From the NCBI GenBank assembly GCA_964613385.1, contig CAZTGZ010000050.1, positions 1-16,178 of the forward strand: a stretch of DNA of 16,178 nucleotides, given 5' to 3'. Shown here piece by piece: positions 10,001 to 15,625 of the stretch. The translations under genes and the position numbers were made by a program. The notes beneath the pieces are model-generated. The model did no database searches. It saw only the letters and a program-made list of their open reading frames with translations, and had not been told where the DNA came from. The first letter of the stretch is position 1. Every line of letters begins with the position of its first letter. The DNA is from CAZTGZ01 sp964613385 (GTDB lineage: Bacteria > Bacteroidota > Bacteroidia > NS11-12g > UBA9320).

Positions 10001-11365
10001 GGTATCTCCCGACCAGGAACCCTGAAAATAGAAGTTATTGCTCTGATCCGTACCCATGGCCGAGAATGGAGAAAGCGTGCGGAAACCCCAAAGTACATTG
10101 CCTCTGTCATCAATTTTTAAATTTAGGCCGTACCCATTGGCGTTGGCCTCATATTTCTGCCCGTCGATAATGACCGGCAGGCCATAATGATAAGGCAAAT
10201 AATTCGCCAGGTAAATGAACTTGTCCTGGTAATGGGTCATTCCCGTATAGTAATTGTAAGGGATCAGGGCTGTTGTATAGGATGTGTCTTCGGTTTTGGC
10301 CCATTTCACTTTCCCGTTCACATCGTACTTGGCAAAAAACAGATAGGTGCCGTATTTGTTATTTCTTTTCCATAAGGTATCAAACTGAGCGGAGTCTCCC
10401 AGATAAGCGCCGGAAACATAGAGGCTGTTGCTGTCATAGGCAGCTAAATCATATAAAACGCTGTTTCTGGCGGATGCCCTGACAAAAAAGTAGCTTTTGT
10501 CCTTTCCGTTTTTGTCCCATACAAATATGGCTCCGGTGCCGGTTTGAGGATTTTGAAGCGTTTGTCCTTTGAAATTGATGGATAGCGTAGAAGACCAATA
10601 GGTAGCTGCATAAACGTTTTCATGCTTATCGACCTTCAGACTGTTCACGTTAATATTGGAGTACGGCAATGTGGTGGCCCATTCAAATTTTCGTCCGGAT
10701 CGGGAAAATTTGAAGATGATATTTCTCGACCCGGAACTCGTGGATCCAAGATTGGTGGTACCGGTAGAATCAAATACTTTCACCATACCGGAATACACCA
10801 GGCTAATGTAAAGATTGTCGTTTTGGTCGCTGGTAATCTTATTGGCATTAAACGAAACGCCAATGAGGGTTCCGTCTATCAAATGGTTGCCTGCGATTAC
10901 CTTGCCGGTATCGTTAAATTCCAGCACATAATAGGCATACGAGGTGCCGGAACTGCTGTTTTTGCGGATGGTGTCTGAACCAACCCGTATATCGTCCGTG
11001 GAGGACACAAACACCATCAGATTACCCTTGCTGTTAAATCGGGAGGAGAGGGGATAGACGTTTTGAAAGTTCTTCGTGCCTTCGACGAATTTGTGCCACA
11101 GCACCTTTCCTTCGGAGTTTTGTTTTAATACCAGGCCTTTTTGATAAATGTTGAATTTACCGGGATTTATCGATCCGAATAGAATTTCTGTGGAGAATCC
11201 GAAGGTGGCATATTGGTTTCCGTCCTTATCAACACTCATGGAAACCGGGGATTGTGTAACGTCGCCCTGAAAGAAATTAACCCATTCGAATTTTTGAGCA
11301 GAGCCTTCGACATACGCAAGCAAAAGGGCCAAAAAACATATGAAAGACCTGAGTATTCGGTTCAT
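7094..11365 (-). CDS. Large secreted PKD-repeat protein with T9SS type A C-terminal sorting domain
   Basis: A 1423-residue exported, probably cell-surface, protein. Order: Sec signal peptide (1 to about 23, cut after GSA); a long N-terminal region (about 25-480) of propeller-like repeats with motifs such as VDKDGNQYATF and KFSRSGRKFEWA, resembling SBBP-type repeats; Ig-like/HYR-like domains with 'CYGD...W.SP' signatures (about 485-930); four PKD domains (937-1264) and a degenerate fifth (about 1265-1346); and a T9SS type A sorting domain (1348-1423, beginning SFRLYPNPSNG, then an INPIGQVV strand and a basic end). The PKDs are ordered A-B-A-B from an exact 164-codon tandem duplication. Each full PKD has a paired-Cys pattern (C at about position 10 and NGC or AGC near 67-69), suggesting disulfides. 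No enzymatic domain is recognised; an adhesin or surface-scaffold role is inference. Confidence 0.9.
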   Translation of the reverse strand: MNRILRSFICFLALLLAYVEGSAQKFEWVNFFQGDVTQSPVSMSVDKDGNQYATFGFSTEILFGSINPGKFNIYQKGLVLKQNSEGKVLWHKFVEGTKNFQNVYPLSSRFNSKGNLMVFVSSTDDIRVGSDTIRKNSSSGTSYAYYVLEFNDTGKVIAGNHLIDGTLIGVSFNANKITSDQNDNLYISLVYSGMVKVFDSTGTTNLGSTSSGSRNIIFKFSRSGRKFEWATTLPYSNINVNSLKVDKHENVYAATYWSSTLSINFKGQTLQNPQTGTGAIFVWDKNGKDKSYFFVRASARNSVLYDLAAYDSNSLYVSGAYLGDSAQFDTLWKRNNKYGTYLFFAKYDVNGKVKWAKTEDTSYTTALIPYNYYTGMTHYQDKFIYLANYLPYHYGLPVIIDGQKYEANANGYGLNLKIDDRGNVLWGFRTLSPFSAMGTDQSNNFYFQGSWSGDTIRFQNFKAFPDGIDGYIGKTTDYAINRGEVYAGPYCAGDTILVPYTKIGDFDTSNFFIAELSDEFGNFDGKERELGRVKSTGDSTVVGILPLFKTASSGEYRIRIISSSPIVQSFYKTDKLRLLIYSRDKADPGPPESICYGDTFKLTTYGGTKWTWSPKFNMSDSTARQPLVWPLKDTSYQIIIADSSGCGAPDTAVKRILVRKPLNLTTAYSDTTVCDTTSISLPMKFEGGDTAAYEYRVYQINNATNFWELLSISNTTGFDTLHFHPKPTLNASQKLGIVLDDHCTNLKDTAYLLIQLQKPSQIARIMKDTVLCFGTDFKINSTPVYPDNSYTWKWLNLNNDSVLSETDSLRLNLTESLQVRLMLSNGCTGDTNDFAIQVNPPFKSGIFSGTSMLNDTAICYGNALDLKSVSSGGSGNSPSYAWYLDGMLVSGQDSLKLTSSWYPSGGGTKKLLLVSRDNCAPLGDSTARNITVLPAPKADFEHDTLCNRSNSTFTFTGSVPLSPTQTTYLWDFEEDGSSAAVNPSVVLKRTGERTVRLWLSSNNGCGSEISKNVMVKPASKADFSFENLCENDSVSFQNLSEDANEFYWDFGDNTSANAENVKHQFKPDNNSRTFNVTLIAKVNAGCSDTVVKSLTILEAPKADFTYGIACNRNPIPFTFTGNEPDSGVVTSFTWDFNGEKTSNLRNPSHLYQNIGKKMTKLTLISSNGCTDEMIKDVEVNYQAKADFNSLDICEKDSAEFANLSENATQFLWKFGDGRTSQNASPKHRYSISQQSSTYIVTLVAMVENGCSDSVSKAITVNKNPISDFTYFRKGADLELEALQAGNSHYKWKFGNVDSVTTTSPAYTYPSAPNQNLEICLQVKNLAGCISETCLEATLTRAEIMSPISFRLYPNPSNGLFYIELPENNSNVSIEIINPIGQVVLQGILSEALNKIDIPLMNGMYYLKLTQAGKSHLERIIIYR
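7574..8557 (-). repeat. Tandem duplication of a 492-bp double-PKD unit inside the surface-protein gene
   Basis: Residues 937-1100 (8557-8066) and 1101-1264 (8065-7574) are two units of exactly 164 codons, each an A-type PKD (83 residues) followed by a B-type PKD (81 residues). Hand alignment without gaps gives about 33/83 identical residues for A1/A2 and about 36/81 for B1/B2, clearly closer than A to B. All four domains begin KADF, and each B carries a WxFGD motif. Confidence 0.8.
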
Positions 11366-11495
11366 ATTGGGTTGAGGTGTTGTTTCGTTGCGGATTTACA
11401 CATGTTTCAAACACCTTTGATGATTTTTTGTTTGAGGCGGGGAGGGAAGATACAACTTTTTATTGGAAACAGTCGTTTGTATGTCGGGCAAACCC

Positions 11496-11750
11496 TCAGA
11501 TTTCAAGAAGGTCATCTATATCGAACTTCAAATCCTCCATGCGATTTTCCATGATTCTTTTTGCATCCATCACGCCTTGGTTGTACAGTTTGCTCCCAAC
11601 GGTGCGAAGAAAGAAATGGATGATTTCTTCAGCGGCAATGATGCCAATTTTCTCATCCCGATGGCTTTCAAAAAATTGAATGAGCTCTTCTTTGGCCTGT
11701 TTTTTTTCTTCATCGCTAAGTTTATCCCAGGAGCGCTTTATTTTACTCAT
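11496..11750 (-). CDS. DUF2164 family protein
   Basis: A small (84-residue) cytoplasmic protein of the DUF2164 family, function unknown. The family pattern is visible: an N-terminal helix (LSDEEKKQAKEELIQFFESH), the DEKIGIIAAEEIIHFFL core (about 32-48), the GSKLYNQGVMDAKRI motif (about 52-66), and an acidic helical C-terminus. There is no signal peptide or membrane segment. It stands alone on the minus strand between the small TPR-like protein gene and the PKD gene, with about 130 bp on each side. Confidence 0.85.
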   Translation of the reverse strand: MSKIKRSWDKLSDEEKKQAKEELIQFFESHRDEKIGIIAAEEIIHFFLRTVGSKLYNQGVMDAKRIMENRMEDLKFDIDDLLEI

Positions 11751-11879
11751 AATGACGTTGTTTATGGTTTAATGGGGATATGCAAATCAACGATAGCTTT
11801 CTTTTCAGGATGATCATGCGATTTTCTTGCATATGACTTAAAGATGAATGGCCGGTGAACACGAGGCATGGGCATGGGA

Positions 11880-12344
11880 TCAATTTCGACAATTGGCGCT
11901 GAATTGATCCATTTGTTTCCGGTCCCAGTATTTTTCTTCTGTTATATTTTTATAGCGGTCCATGTATTTGTCGGCCTTGTCGCAGTTACCAATCAAATAT
12001 TCACAACACGAAATATTCCACAAACAGGTTCCATAATCCGGCTTGATGATCAGTGCCTTTTCGTAAGCGGATATCGCTTTGTGTAAGCATTGCGGGTTCT
12101 GAGTTTTCATATAGAGTCTGTAATAGCACCAACCGAGATCATGAAAATACAGTTGTCTGTTGAGCAGCACGGAATTGGGATCAAAATTTTCGAGGTAGCG
12201 CAAGGTTTGAGTCAAGGTGCTTGAGTCCACTTTGCCGCAGGAAGGCAAGGTAAGGCTGTCGCGCACAGACTTATAATCCAGGGTCTGCGCATGGGAAAAG
12301 GAGCAGATTTGGAGAAATATTAGGGTGGTTAGGAGTTTGAGCAT
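11880..12344 (-). CDS. Small secreted TPR-like protein, function unknown
   Basis: A 154-residue protein with a Sec signal peptide (about 1-19, cut after SFSHA). The mature part is helical. One TPR-like hairpin pair is recognisable at about 85-135 (HKAISAYEKALIIKPDYG...CLWNISCCEYLIGNCDKADKYMDRY). Several cysteines are present, consistent with disulfides in the periplasm or outside the cell. I do not recognise a specific family. The start is the first ATG giving an intact signal peptide. A Bacteroidota-type promoter (12422-12451) lies upstream and would give a leader of about 70 nt. It is the last backbone-like gene before the accessory block. Confidence 0.7.
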   Translation of the reverse strand: MLKLLTTLIFLQICSFSHAQTLDYKSVRDSLTLPSCGKVDSSTLTQTLRYLENFDPNSVLLNRQLYFHDLGWCYYRLYMKTQNPQCLHKAISAYEKALIIKPDYGTCLWNISCCEYLIGNCDKADKYMDRYKNITEEKYWDRKQMDQFSANCRN

Positions 12345-12370
12345 TGGGGTTGTTGGGGGTGTAACGTTTT

Positions 12371-12484
12371 GCGGTCTTGGCGAAGTGGCGGCTTAGGAAG
12401 CACAAAACTGTCGCTTAACTACAAATGTATAAGTAAAGCACAATACTTCAATTATGCACTGCACTCGCCATTTCGCCAAACCGC
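12371..12484. repeat. Imperfect ~20-bp inverted repeat enclosing 75 bp (possible cassette/attC-like site)
   Basis: The left arm GCGGTCTTGGCGAAGTGGCG (12371-12390) is nearly the reverse complement of the right arm CGCCATTTCGCCAAACCGC (12466-12484), differing by one extra base and one mismatch. The enclosed 75 bp contain CGCTTAACTAC and a leftward promoter. The geometry, long arms with a small bulge, resembles foldable recombination sites such as attC. I cannot identify convincing R boxes, and no integrase gene is in the window. Confidence 0.65.
12422..12451 (-). promoter_or_regulatory. Bacteroidota-type promoter: TTG - 19 bp - TACATTTG
   Basis: On the minus strand, a TTG (-33 element, 12451-12449) is followed after exactly 19 bp by TACATTTG (12429-12422), a full match to the TAnnTTTG -7 consensus. 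The predicted start is near 12415, about 70 nt before the ATG of the small secreted protein at 12344. It lies within the loop of the 12371-12484 inverted repeat, so the repeat's left arm would be in the 5' leader. Confidence 0.6.
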
Positions 12485-12633
12485 TGATGGCAGATGTGGT
12501 TCTGTCTTCTGTCGTTTGAGGGGTTGTCCTGTCGAGTTGAAAGGCTTAGTTGTCTGGCTGTTTGTGCGGGGGCGAGGGTGGGAGAAAAAAAATTAAAAAG
12601 AAGCGGGGGCAAAGATTTTTCTAGCGGTGGAAA

Positions 12634-12703
12634 CAAAAAACTCTCTCTTGCAAGCTTTGCCTTACGCGGTTGCCTTGCGGGGCTTGCAAGAGTATGTTTT
12701 TTG
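12634..12703. repeat. Inverted repeat with 11-bp perfect arms flanked by complementary A/T runs
   Basis: CTCTTGCAAGC (12645-12655) and GCTTGCAAGAG (12682-12692) are exact reverse complements around a 26-base loop. Outside them, CAAAAAAC (12634-12641) pairs with GTTTTTTG (12696-12703) after a 3x3 internal loop. Either strand ends in a T run, so it has the form of a bidirectional intrinsic terminator. However, both flanking genes point away from it. A palindromic mobile or REP-like element is the main alternative. Confidence 0.75.
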
Positions 12704-12779
12704 TGTGCTGTTGCAAATTCTATGTCTTCAAGTAGATGAATATGTTGGATATCATGTTAAAAACTTTCTCATTAACCAA

Positions 12780-12817
12780 TGGCGACAAAAATAAAATATT
12801 TTGTAGCTTTGTCGCCA
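12780..12817. promoter_or_regulatory. Operator-like palindrome over the promoter of the XRE-ImmA operon
   Basis: TGGCGACAAA (12780-12789) and TTTGTCGCCA (12808-12817) are perfect 10-bp inverted arms around an 18-bp AT-rich centre that is itself partly symmetric. The right arm overlaps TAGCTTTG (12804-12811), a match to the Bacteroidota -7 box TAnnTTTG. The ATG of the XRE regulator begins 28 bp after the palindrome. The layout is that of autorepression by a dimeric HTH protein (inference). No TTG-like -33 element is evident. Confidence 0.65.
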
Positions 12818-12844
12818 AGAGCATTTTAATAAAGCAAACACAAC

Positions 12845-13915
12845 ATGGAAAATATATTTGCAAACCGATTGAGTTCAGCCCGAAAGATGGCGGGAATGTC
12901 GTTGCAGGATTTGGAAGATAAATTGGAGAAGTATGTAACCCGCCAAACCCTGCATAAATATGAACAAGGGAAATTGAAACCCGACAGCAAAGCCCTACAT
13001 GCCATTGCAAAAGCGTTGGGCGTGGCGGTGGATTATTTTTTTTCGGAACCAACTTTGGATGTGCAATTGGATAATGTGGACTACCGAAAGTATTCGACTA
13101 AGATTTCAAAAACCGAGCAAGCCGCAATTGAAGAAAAAGCAAAAGAAAGTTGTTCACGGTATTTGGAGTTGGAGCAACTGATTAGCCCTGCTGAAAAATC
13201 TGAATACTTCAACTATGAAAAAGTGATTGCCACTGCCGAAGATGCGGAAGCGGCTGCGGTGGAGTTGCGGAAGCGATGGAAATTGGGTTATGACCCGATA
13301 CCCGATGTGGTGGAAATGCTGGAAGATAAAGGATATAAGGTGATTGAATTGGATGCTCCTGAAGGGTTTGACGGTATGAAAGCCGATGTGGGCGATAAGA
13401 AATTGATTGTGCTGAAAAAATTTAAGCAAGAGGGCGAAGATGTGGTGCGAAAACGATTAACTGCTTTGCATGAATTGGCTCACCATTCATTAGAGTTTTC
13501 AAAAAAATTGAGCGATAAGGAAATTGAAAAATTGTGTCATGCTTTTGCCAGTGCGGTGTTGTATCCTGCTGATATGGCAAAGCGTGAATTGAGCAAAGAC
13601 CGTTTTCATTTTTATCAAAACGAATTGAAGTTGATTAAGGAGCGTTGGGGAATCAGTTACACTGCTGTGTTTGCCAGGGCTTTGCAGTTGGGTATTATCA
13701 GCGATTATATCTACCGCAGGTTTAATGTGGGTTACAAAACTAAGATGTTGCATTTGAATGAGCCGGGCAGGTTTATGAGCAAGGAAAGACCTGTGCGAAT
13801 GGAGAGATTGGTGTATGTGGGGTTGTCGAAAGAAATTTTAACTGTTAATGAAGCTGCTTACTATTTGGGTGTGTCGGCTTGGAAATTTAGAGAACAACTG
13901 CACCAAATAGTATGA
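12845..13915 (+). CDS. XRE-family HTH / ImmA-IrrE metallopeptidase, likely antitoxin/regulator
   Basis: A 356-residue cytoplasmic protein. An N-terminal XRE helix-turn-helix (about 7-65, NRLSSARKMAGMSLQDL...YEQGKLKPD) is followed by a charged linker and an ImmA/IrrE (COG2856-like) zinc-protease domain (about 150-245). The zinc site is H209-E210-L-A-H213 with a third ligand probably E228 in EKLCHAFASAVLYP. The C-terminal part (about 330-352, LTVNEAAYYLGVSAWKFREQL) forms another HTH-like segment, usual for long members. Such proteins typically repress their own operon, with the protease removing a regulator. The gene follows a 10-bp-arm palindrome on a -7 box, and its TGA overlaps the PIN gene's ATG (ATGA). 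Pairing with a PIN protein makes it the probable antitoxin of a type II-like module (inference from the family). Confidence 0.92.
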   Translation: MENIFANRLSSARKMAGMSLQDLEDKLEKYVTRQTLHKYEQGKLKPDSKALHAIAKALGVAVDYFFSEPTLDVQLDNVDYRKYSTKISKTEQAAIEEKAKESCSRYLELEQLISPAEKSEYFNYEKVIATAEDAEAAAVELRKRWKLGYDPIPDVVEMLEDKGYKVIELDAPEGFDGMKADVGDKKLIVLKKFKQEGEDVVRKRLTALHELAHHSLEFSKKLSDKEIEKLCHAFASAVLYPADMAKRELSKDRFHFYQNELKLIKERWGISYTAVFARALQLGIISDYIYRRFNVGYKTKMLHLNEPGRFMSKERPVRMERLVYVGLSKEILTVNEAAYYLGVSAWKFREQLHQIV

Positions 13916-14412
13916 AACTGTTAATTACCGATTCGAGTGTGTTCTTTGATATTATCAAAATTGAGGCATTGCCTGAGTTCTTTGCTTTGGATTTTGAGAT
14001 ATGCACTACGGATTTTGTTCAAAACGAAATTCTTGAATCGGAGCAACGAGAGCAGATTGAATTGTTTATCCGCTCGAAAAAATTAACGGTGTTTGAATTG
14101 AGCAGTGAGGAAATTGATGAAGTGATACGTTTTAAAACCAACCGTGTTTTTAAAACGCTGATTGATAAAACGGTGTTGTGGAAAGCAAAGCAGTTGGGTT
14201 GCCCGTTGCTGACGGGTGATGGAAAATTGAGGAATGAAGCACAGGAACAAGGGGTGAAAGTGCATGGCAGTTTGTGGGTGGTGATGCAGATAGTGAAACA
14301 TGAAATCGTGAGTAAGAAAAAAGGAGTGGCGTATTTAGAGCAACTGAAAGTGATTAATGACCGACTACCTTTTGAAGAAATAGAAAAATTGATTAAACAA
14401 TTAAAACAATAG
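13912..14412 (+). CDS. PIN-domain ribonuclease-like protein, probable toxin partner
   Basis: A 166-residue protein with a PIN fold (about 3-125). The four acidic metal-binding positions can be placed at D7 (LITDSSVF), E39 (FVQNEIL), D85 (LIDKTVLW) and D103 (LTGDGKLR), so it should be a Mg-dependent RNase of the VapC/DUF3368-like kind. The helical tail (about 135-166) is longer than in minimal VapC toxins. The ATG overlaps the preceding TGA by 4 bp, the usual coupling in toxin-antitoxin pairs. No VapB-type antitoxin is present; the XRE-ImmA protein takes that place. Such Zn-peptidase/PIN pairs have been predicted as toxin-antitoxin systems. Toxicity here is inferred, not shown. Confidence 0.82.
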   Translation: MKLLITDSSVFFDIIKIEALPEFFALDFEICTTDFVQNEILESEQREQIELFIRSKKLTVFELSSEEIDEVIRFKTNRVFKTLIDKTVLWKAKQLGCPLLTGDGKLRNEAQEQGVKVHGSLWVVMQIVKHEIVSKKKGVAYLEQLKVINDRLPFEEIEKLIKQLKQ

Positions 14413-14416
14413 TGTT

Positions 14417-14650
14417 ATGAGCAAGAAAAATCAACACGTAGTGCCACACGGCAAAGATTGGGCTGTGAAGGGTGCAGGAAACGAGAAAGCAACTAAGGTT
14501 GTAACTACCCAATCGAAAGCTATTGAAGTGGCAAAGGAAATAGCCAAGAATCAAAAGAGCGAAGTGGTGATACATCGCCCGAATGGAGTTATCCGTGATA
14601 AGGATAGCTATGGCAACGACCCGAACCCGCCAAAGGATAATAAACATTAG
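14417..14650 (+). CDS. DUF2188 family protein
   Basis: A 77-residue basic protein covering the whole DUF2188 family: N-terminal KNQHVVPHGKDWAVKGAGN, a T.S..EAI.VA..IA.NQ helix (about 30-48), EVVIHRPNG (about 50-58), and the terminal IRDKDSYGNDPNPP motif. The family's molecular role is unknown. It is common as a small stand-alone protein in many bacteria and often found near accessory genes. It lies 4 bp after the PIN gene and 3 bp before the next gene, so it belongs to the same operon. Confidence 0.88.
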   Translation: MSKKNQHVVPHGKDWAVKGAGNEKATKVVTTQSKAIEVAKEIAKNQKSEVVIHRPNGVIRDKDSYGNDPNPPKDNKH

Positions 14651-14653
14651 GCT

Positions 14654-14875
14654 ATGATAGATATTGGTAAACAAACCGTAAAAATTAACTGCCCAGAATG
14701 TAAGCGGTCAGTTTCTGTTACGATTAAGCAAGTTGCCGATGAAGCATTGGTAAAATGTTCTTGCGGCCAAGGAATACAACTTCAAGACGTTAACGGATCA
14801 AATAAAAAAGCAATCAGGGACATAAACAAGTCTTTTAAAGACCTTGAAAACACAATTAAAAAGCTTGGAAAATAA
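14654..14875 (+). CDS. Small Cys4 zinc-ribbon protein with helical tail
   Basis: A 73-residue protein. Cys13/Cys16 (NCPEC) and Cys35/Cys37 (KCSCG) form a probable zinc ribbon on two beta hairpins. An amphipathic, Lys/Asp-rich helix follows (about 50-72, IRDINKSFKDLENTIKKLG) that could dimerise or bind a partner. I do not assign a named family; similar small proteins seem familiar from Bacteroidota accessory regions. A nucleic-acid or protein adaptor role is possible but unproved. It is packed between DUF2188 (3-bp gap) and the first GIY-YIG gene (11-bp gap). Confidence 0.75.
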   Translation: MIDIGKQTVKINCPECKRSVSVTIKQVADEALVKCSCGQGIQLQDVNGSNKKAIRDINKSFKDLENTIKKLGK

Positions 14876-14886
14876 AATCAACGAAT

Positions 14887-15288
14887 ATGAAAATTGAAAA
14901 CAGATTACTTTGGACACTACTCGGCATTGGAGCAGGGCATTTAATCGGACGTGCTTTTGGAGAAACTGAAGAAGAAAAACAAGAATTATCACTCCATGGA
15001 AGATGGATTGGTGGAATAGGCTCATTCGGATTAACATTTGCTTTTGATAAACCGAAGGATACAGTAAACTACACTTTAAAGCACAATGGTAAAAGAGTAT
15101 ATGATGGTATTACAAAGGAATATCGGATTGATACTCGAATTAGAGAACATAAAGCTAGTGGAAAAGTTTTCAATGAAGTTGTTTTAGATAATCCAAAACC
15201 TATTATAGATGCTAAAAAATTAGAGGTTTACCGTATTAAGAGATTTAAACCCAAATATAATATTCTACATAATTCTCAATCTTTTTGA
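14887..15288 (+). CDS. GIY-YIG-like nuclease with N-terminal hydrophobic segments
   Basis: A 133-residue protein. Residues about 60-127 show a full GIY-YIG pattern: N61-Y62-T63 as the 'GIY' strand, V71-Y72-D73-G74 as 'YIG' followed by IT, the catalytic Arg84 in TRIREH with H88, a Glu113 in KKLEVYRIKRF as metal ligand, and the closing KPKYN with N125. The N-terminal part has two Gly-rich hydrophobic stretches (about 7-25, LLWTLLGIGAGHLIG, and 40-53, WIGGIGSFGLTFAF). These might be membrane-associated or a glycine-zipper hairpin, unusual for a nuclease. Codon use is AT-rich. Its TGA is 2 bp before the next GIY-YIG gene's ATG. DNA cleavage is inferred from residues only. Confidence 0.72.
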   Translation: MKIENRLLWTLLGIGAGHLIGRAFGETEEEKQELSLHGRWIGGIGSFGLTFAFDKPKDTVNYTLKHNGKRVYDGITKEYRIDTRIREHKASGKVFNEVVLDNPKPIIDAKKLEVYRIKRFKPKYNILHNSQSF

Positions 15289-15290
15289 TT

Positions 15291-15614
15291 ATGGCAGACG
15301 TTACAATTTATAATTTACCCTTTAAATGTGTTAGATTATCAGAAGCTGATTTTACTGACTTTGCAGCAATTTACGTGATTCTTTGCGTTGATAAAGAAGG
15401 CAAGTCAAAAGTTATTGATGTAGGACAATCGGGAGAAGTCGGCACAAGAATAAATTCGCACGATAGAGAAGAATGTTGGAAGAAAAATTGCCTAAATGGC
15501 AATATTTGGGTCTGTATTTACAAAACTCCTTCTTCACACTACACAAAAGAGCAACGCATCGCTTTAGAAGAGCAGATAAGATATTCCTATAAACCAATTT
15601 GTGGTAAACAATAA
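15291..15614 (+). CDS. Second GIY-YIG-like nuclease (compact, CG-ending type)
   Basis: A 107-residue protein, essentially one domain. The first strand is A-I-Y-V-I (27-31) and the second V-I-D-V-G (41-45, the YIG position, followed by QSG). Then come Arg53 in TRINSH with H57, a CW pair (62-63), an acidic E93/E94 in ALEEQIR, and a KPICGK end replacing the usual P..N. This matches a divergent GIY-YIG subfamily by pattern. It is clearly not a copy of the preceding gene, with different spacing and a different C-terminal motif. I chose ATG 15291, which leaves a 2-bp gap. An upstream in-frame TTG at 15285 would add two residues and overlap the previous stop. Confidence 0.7.
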   Translation: MADVTIYNLPFKCVRLSEADFTDFAAIYVILCVDKEGKSKVIDVGQSGEVGTRINSHDREECWKKNCLNGNIWVCIYKTPSSHYTKEQRIALEEQIRYSYKPICGKQ

Positions 15615-15625
15615 AAATATTGAAT

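Larger units (their letters stand above)
12345..12844. other. Gene-free spacer with two inverted repeats, a promoter and an operator-like palindrome
   Basis: These 500 bp separate the leftward TPR-like gene from the rightward accessory operon. No open frame here shows codon-like composition, a family match or a sensible start. It contains a long-range inverted repeat (12371-12484), a minus-strand promoter (12422-12451), a G-rich stretch around 12567-12583, a second inverted repeat flanked by A/T runs (12634-12703), and the palindrome before the XRE gene (12780-12817). This density of structure suggests a recombination or insertion junction (inference). Confidence 0.7.

Noticed and set aside
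11805..11845. Terminator hairpin after the small secreted TPR-like gene
   Set aside because: The TCATGC...GCATATGA pairing is short, bulged and lacks a T run on the relevant strand.
12560..12585. G-quadruplex in the G-rich stretch
   Set aside because: Only three runs of three or more G lie close together; the next run is over 40 bp away, so the canonical four-run pattern is not met.
12369..12739. Open frames of 60-80 codons in the spacer on both strands
   Set aside because: They run through the inverted repeats and G-rich or A-rich stretches, have low-complexity products and no family resemblance, and overlap each other on opposite strands.
12720..13052. 110-codon minus-strand frame over the start of the XRE-ImmA gene
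   Set aside because: It crosses the operator-like palindrome and the well-supported XRE helix-turn-helix coding region; its product is Pro/Phe/Cys-rich with no recognisable domain.
15285..15293. TTG start at 15285 (and TTG at 15620 for the next gene)
   Set aside because: An ATG two codons downstream in each case fits the tight spacing, and the TTG versions add only two residues (in the first case also overlapping the previous stop).
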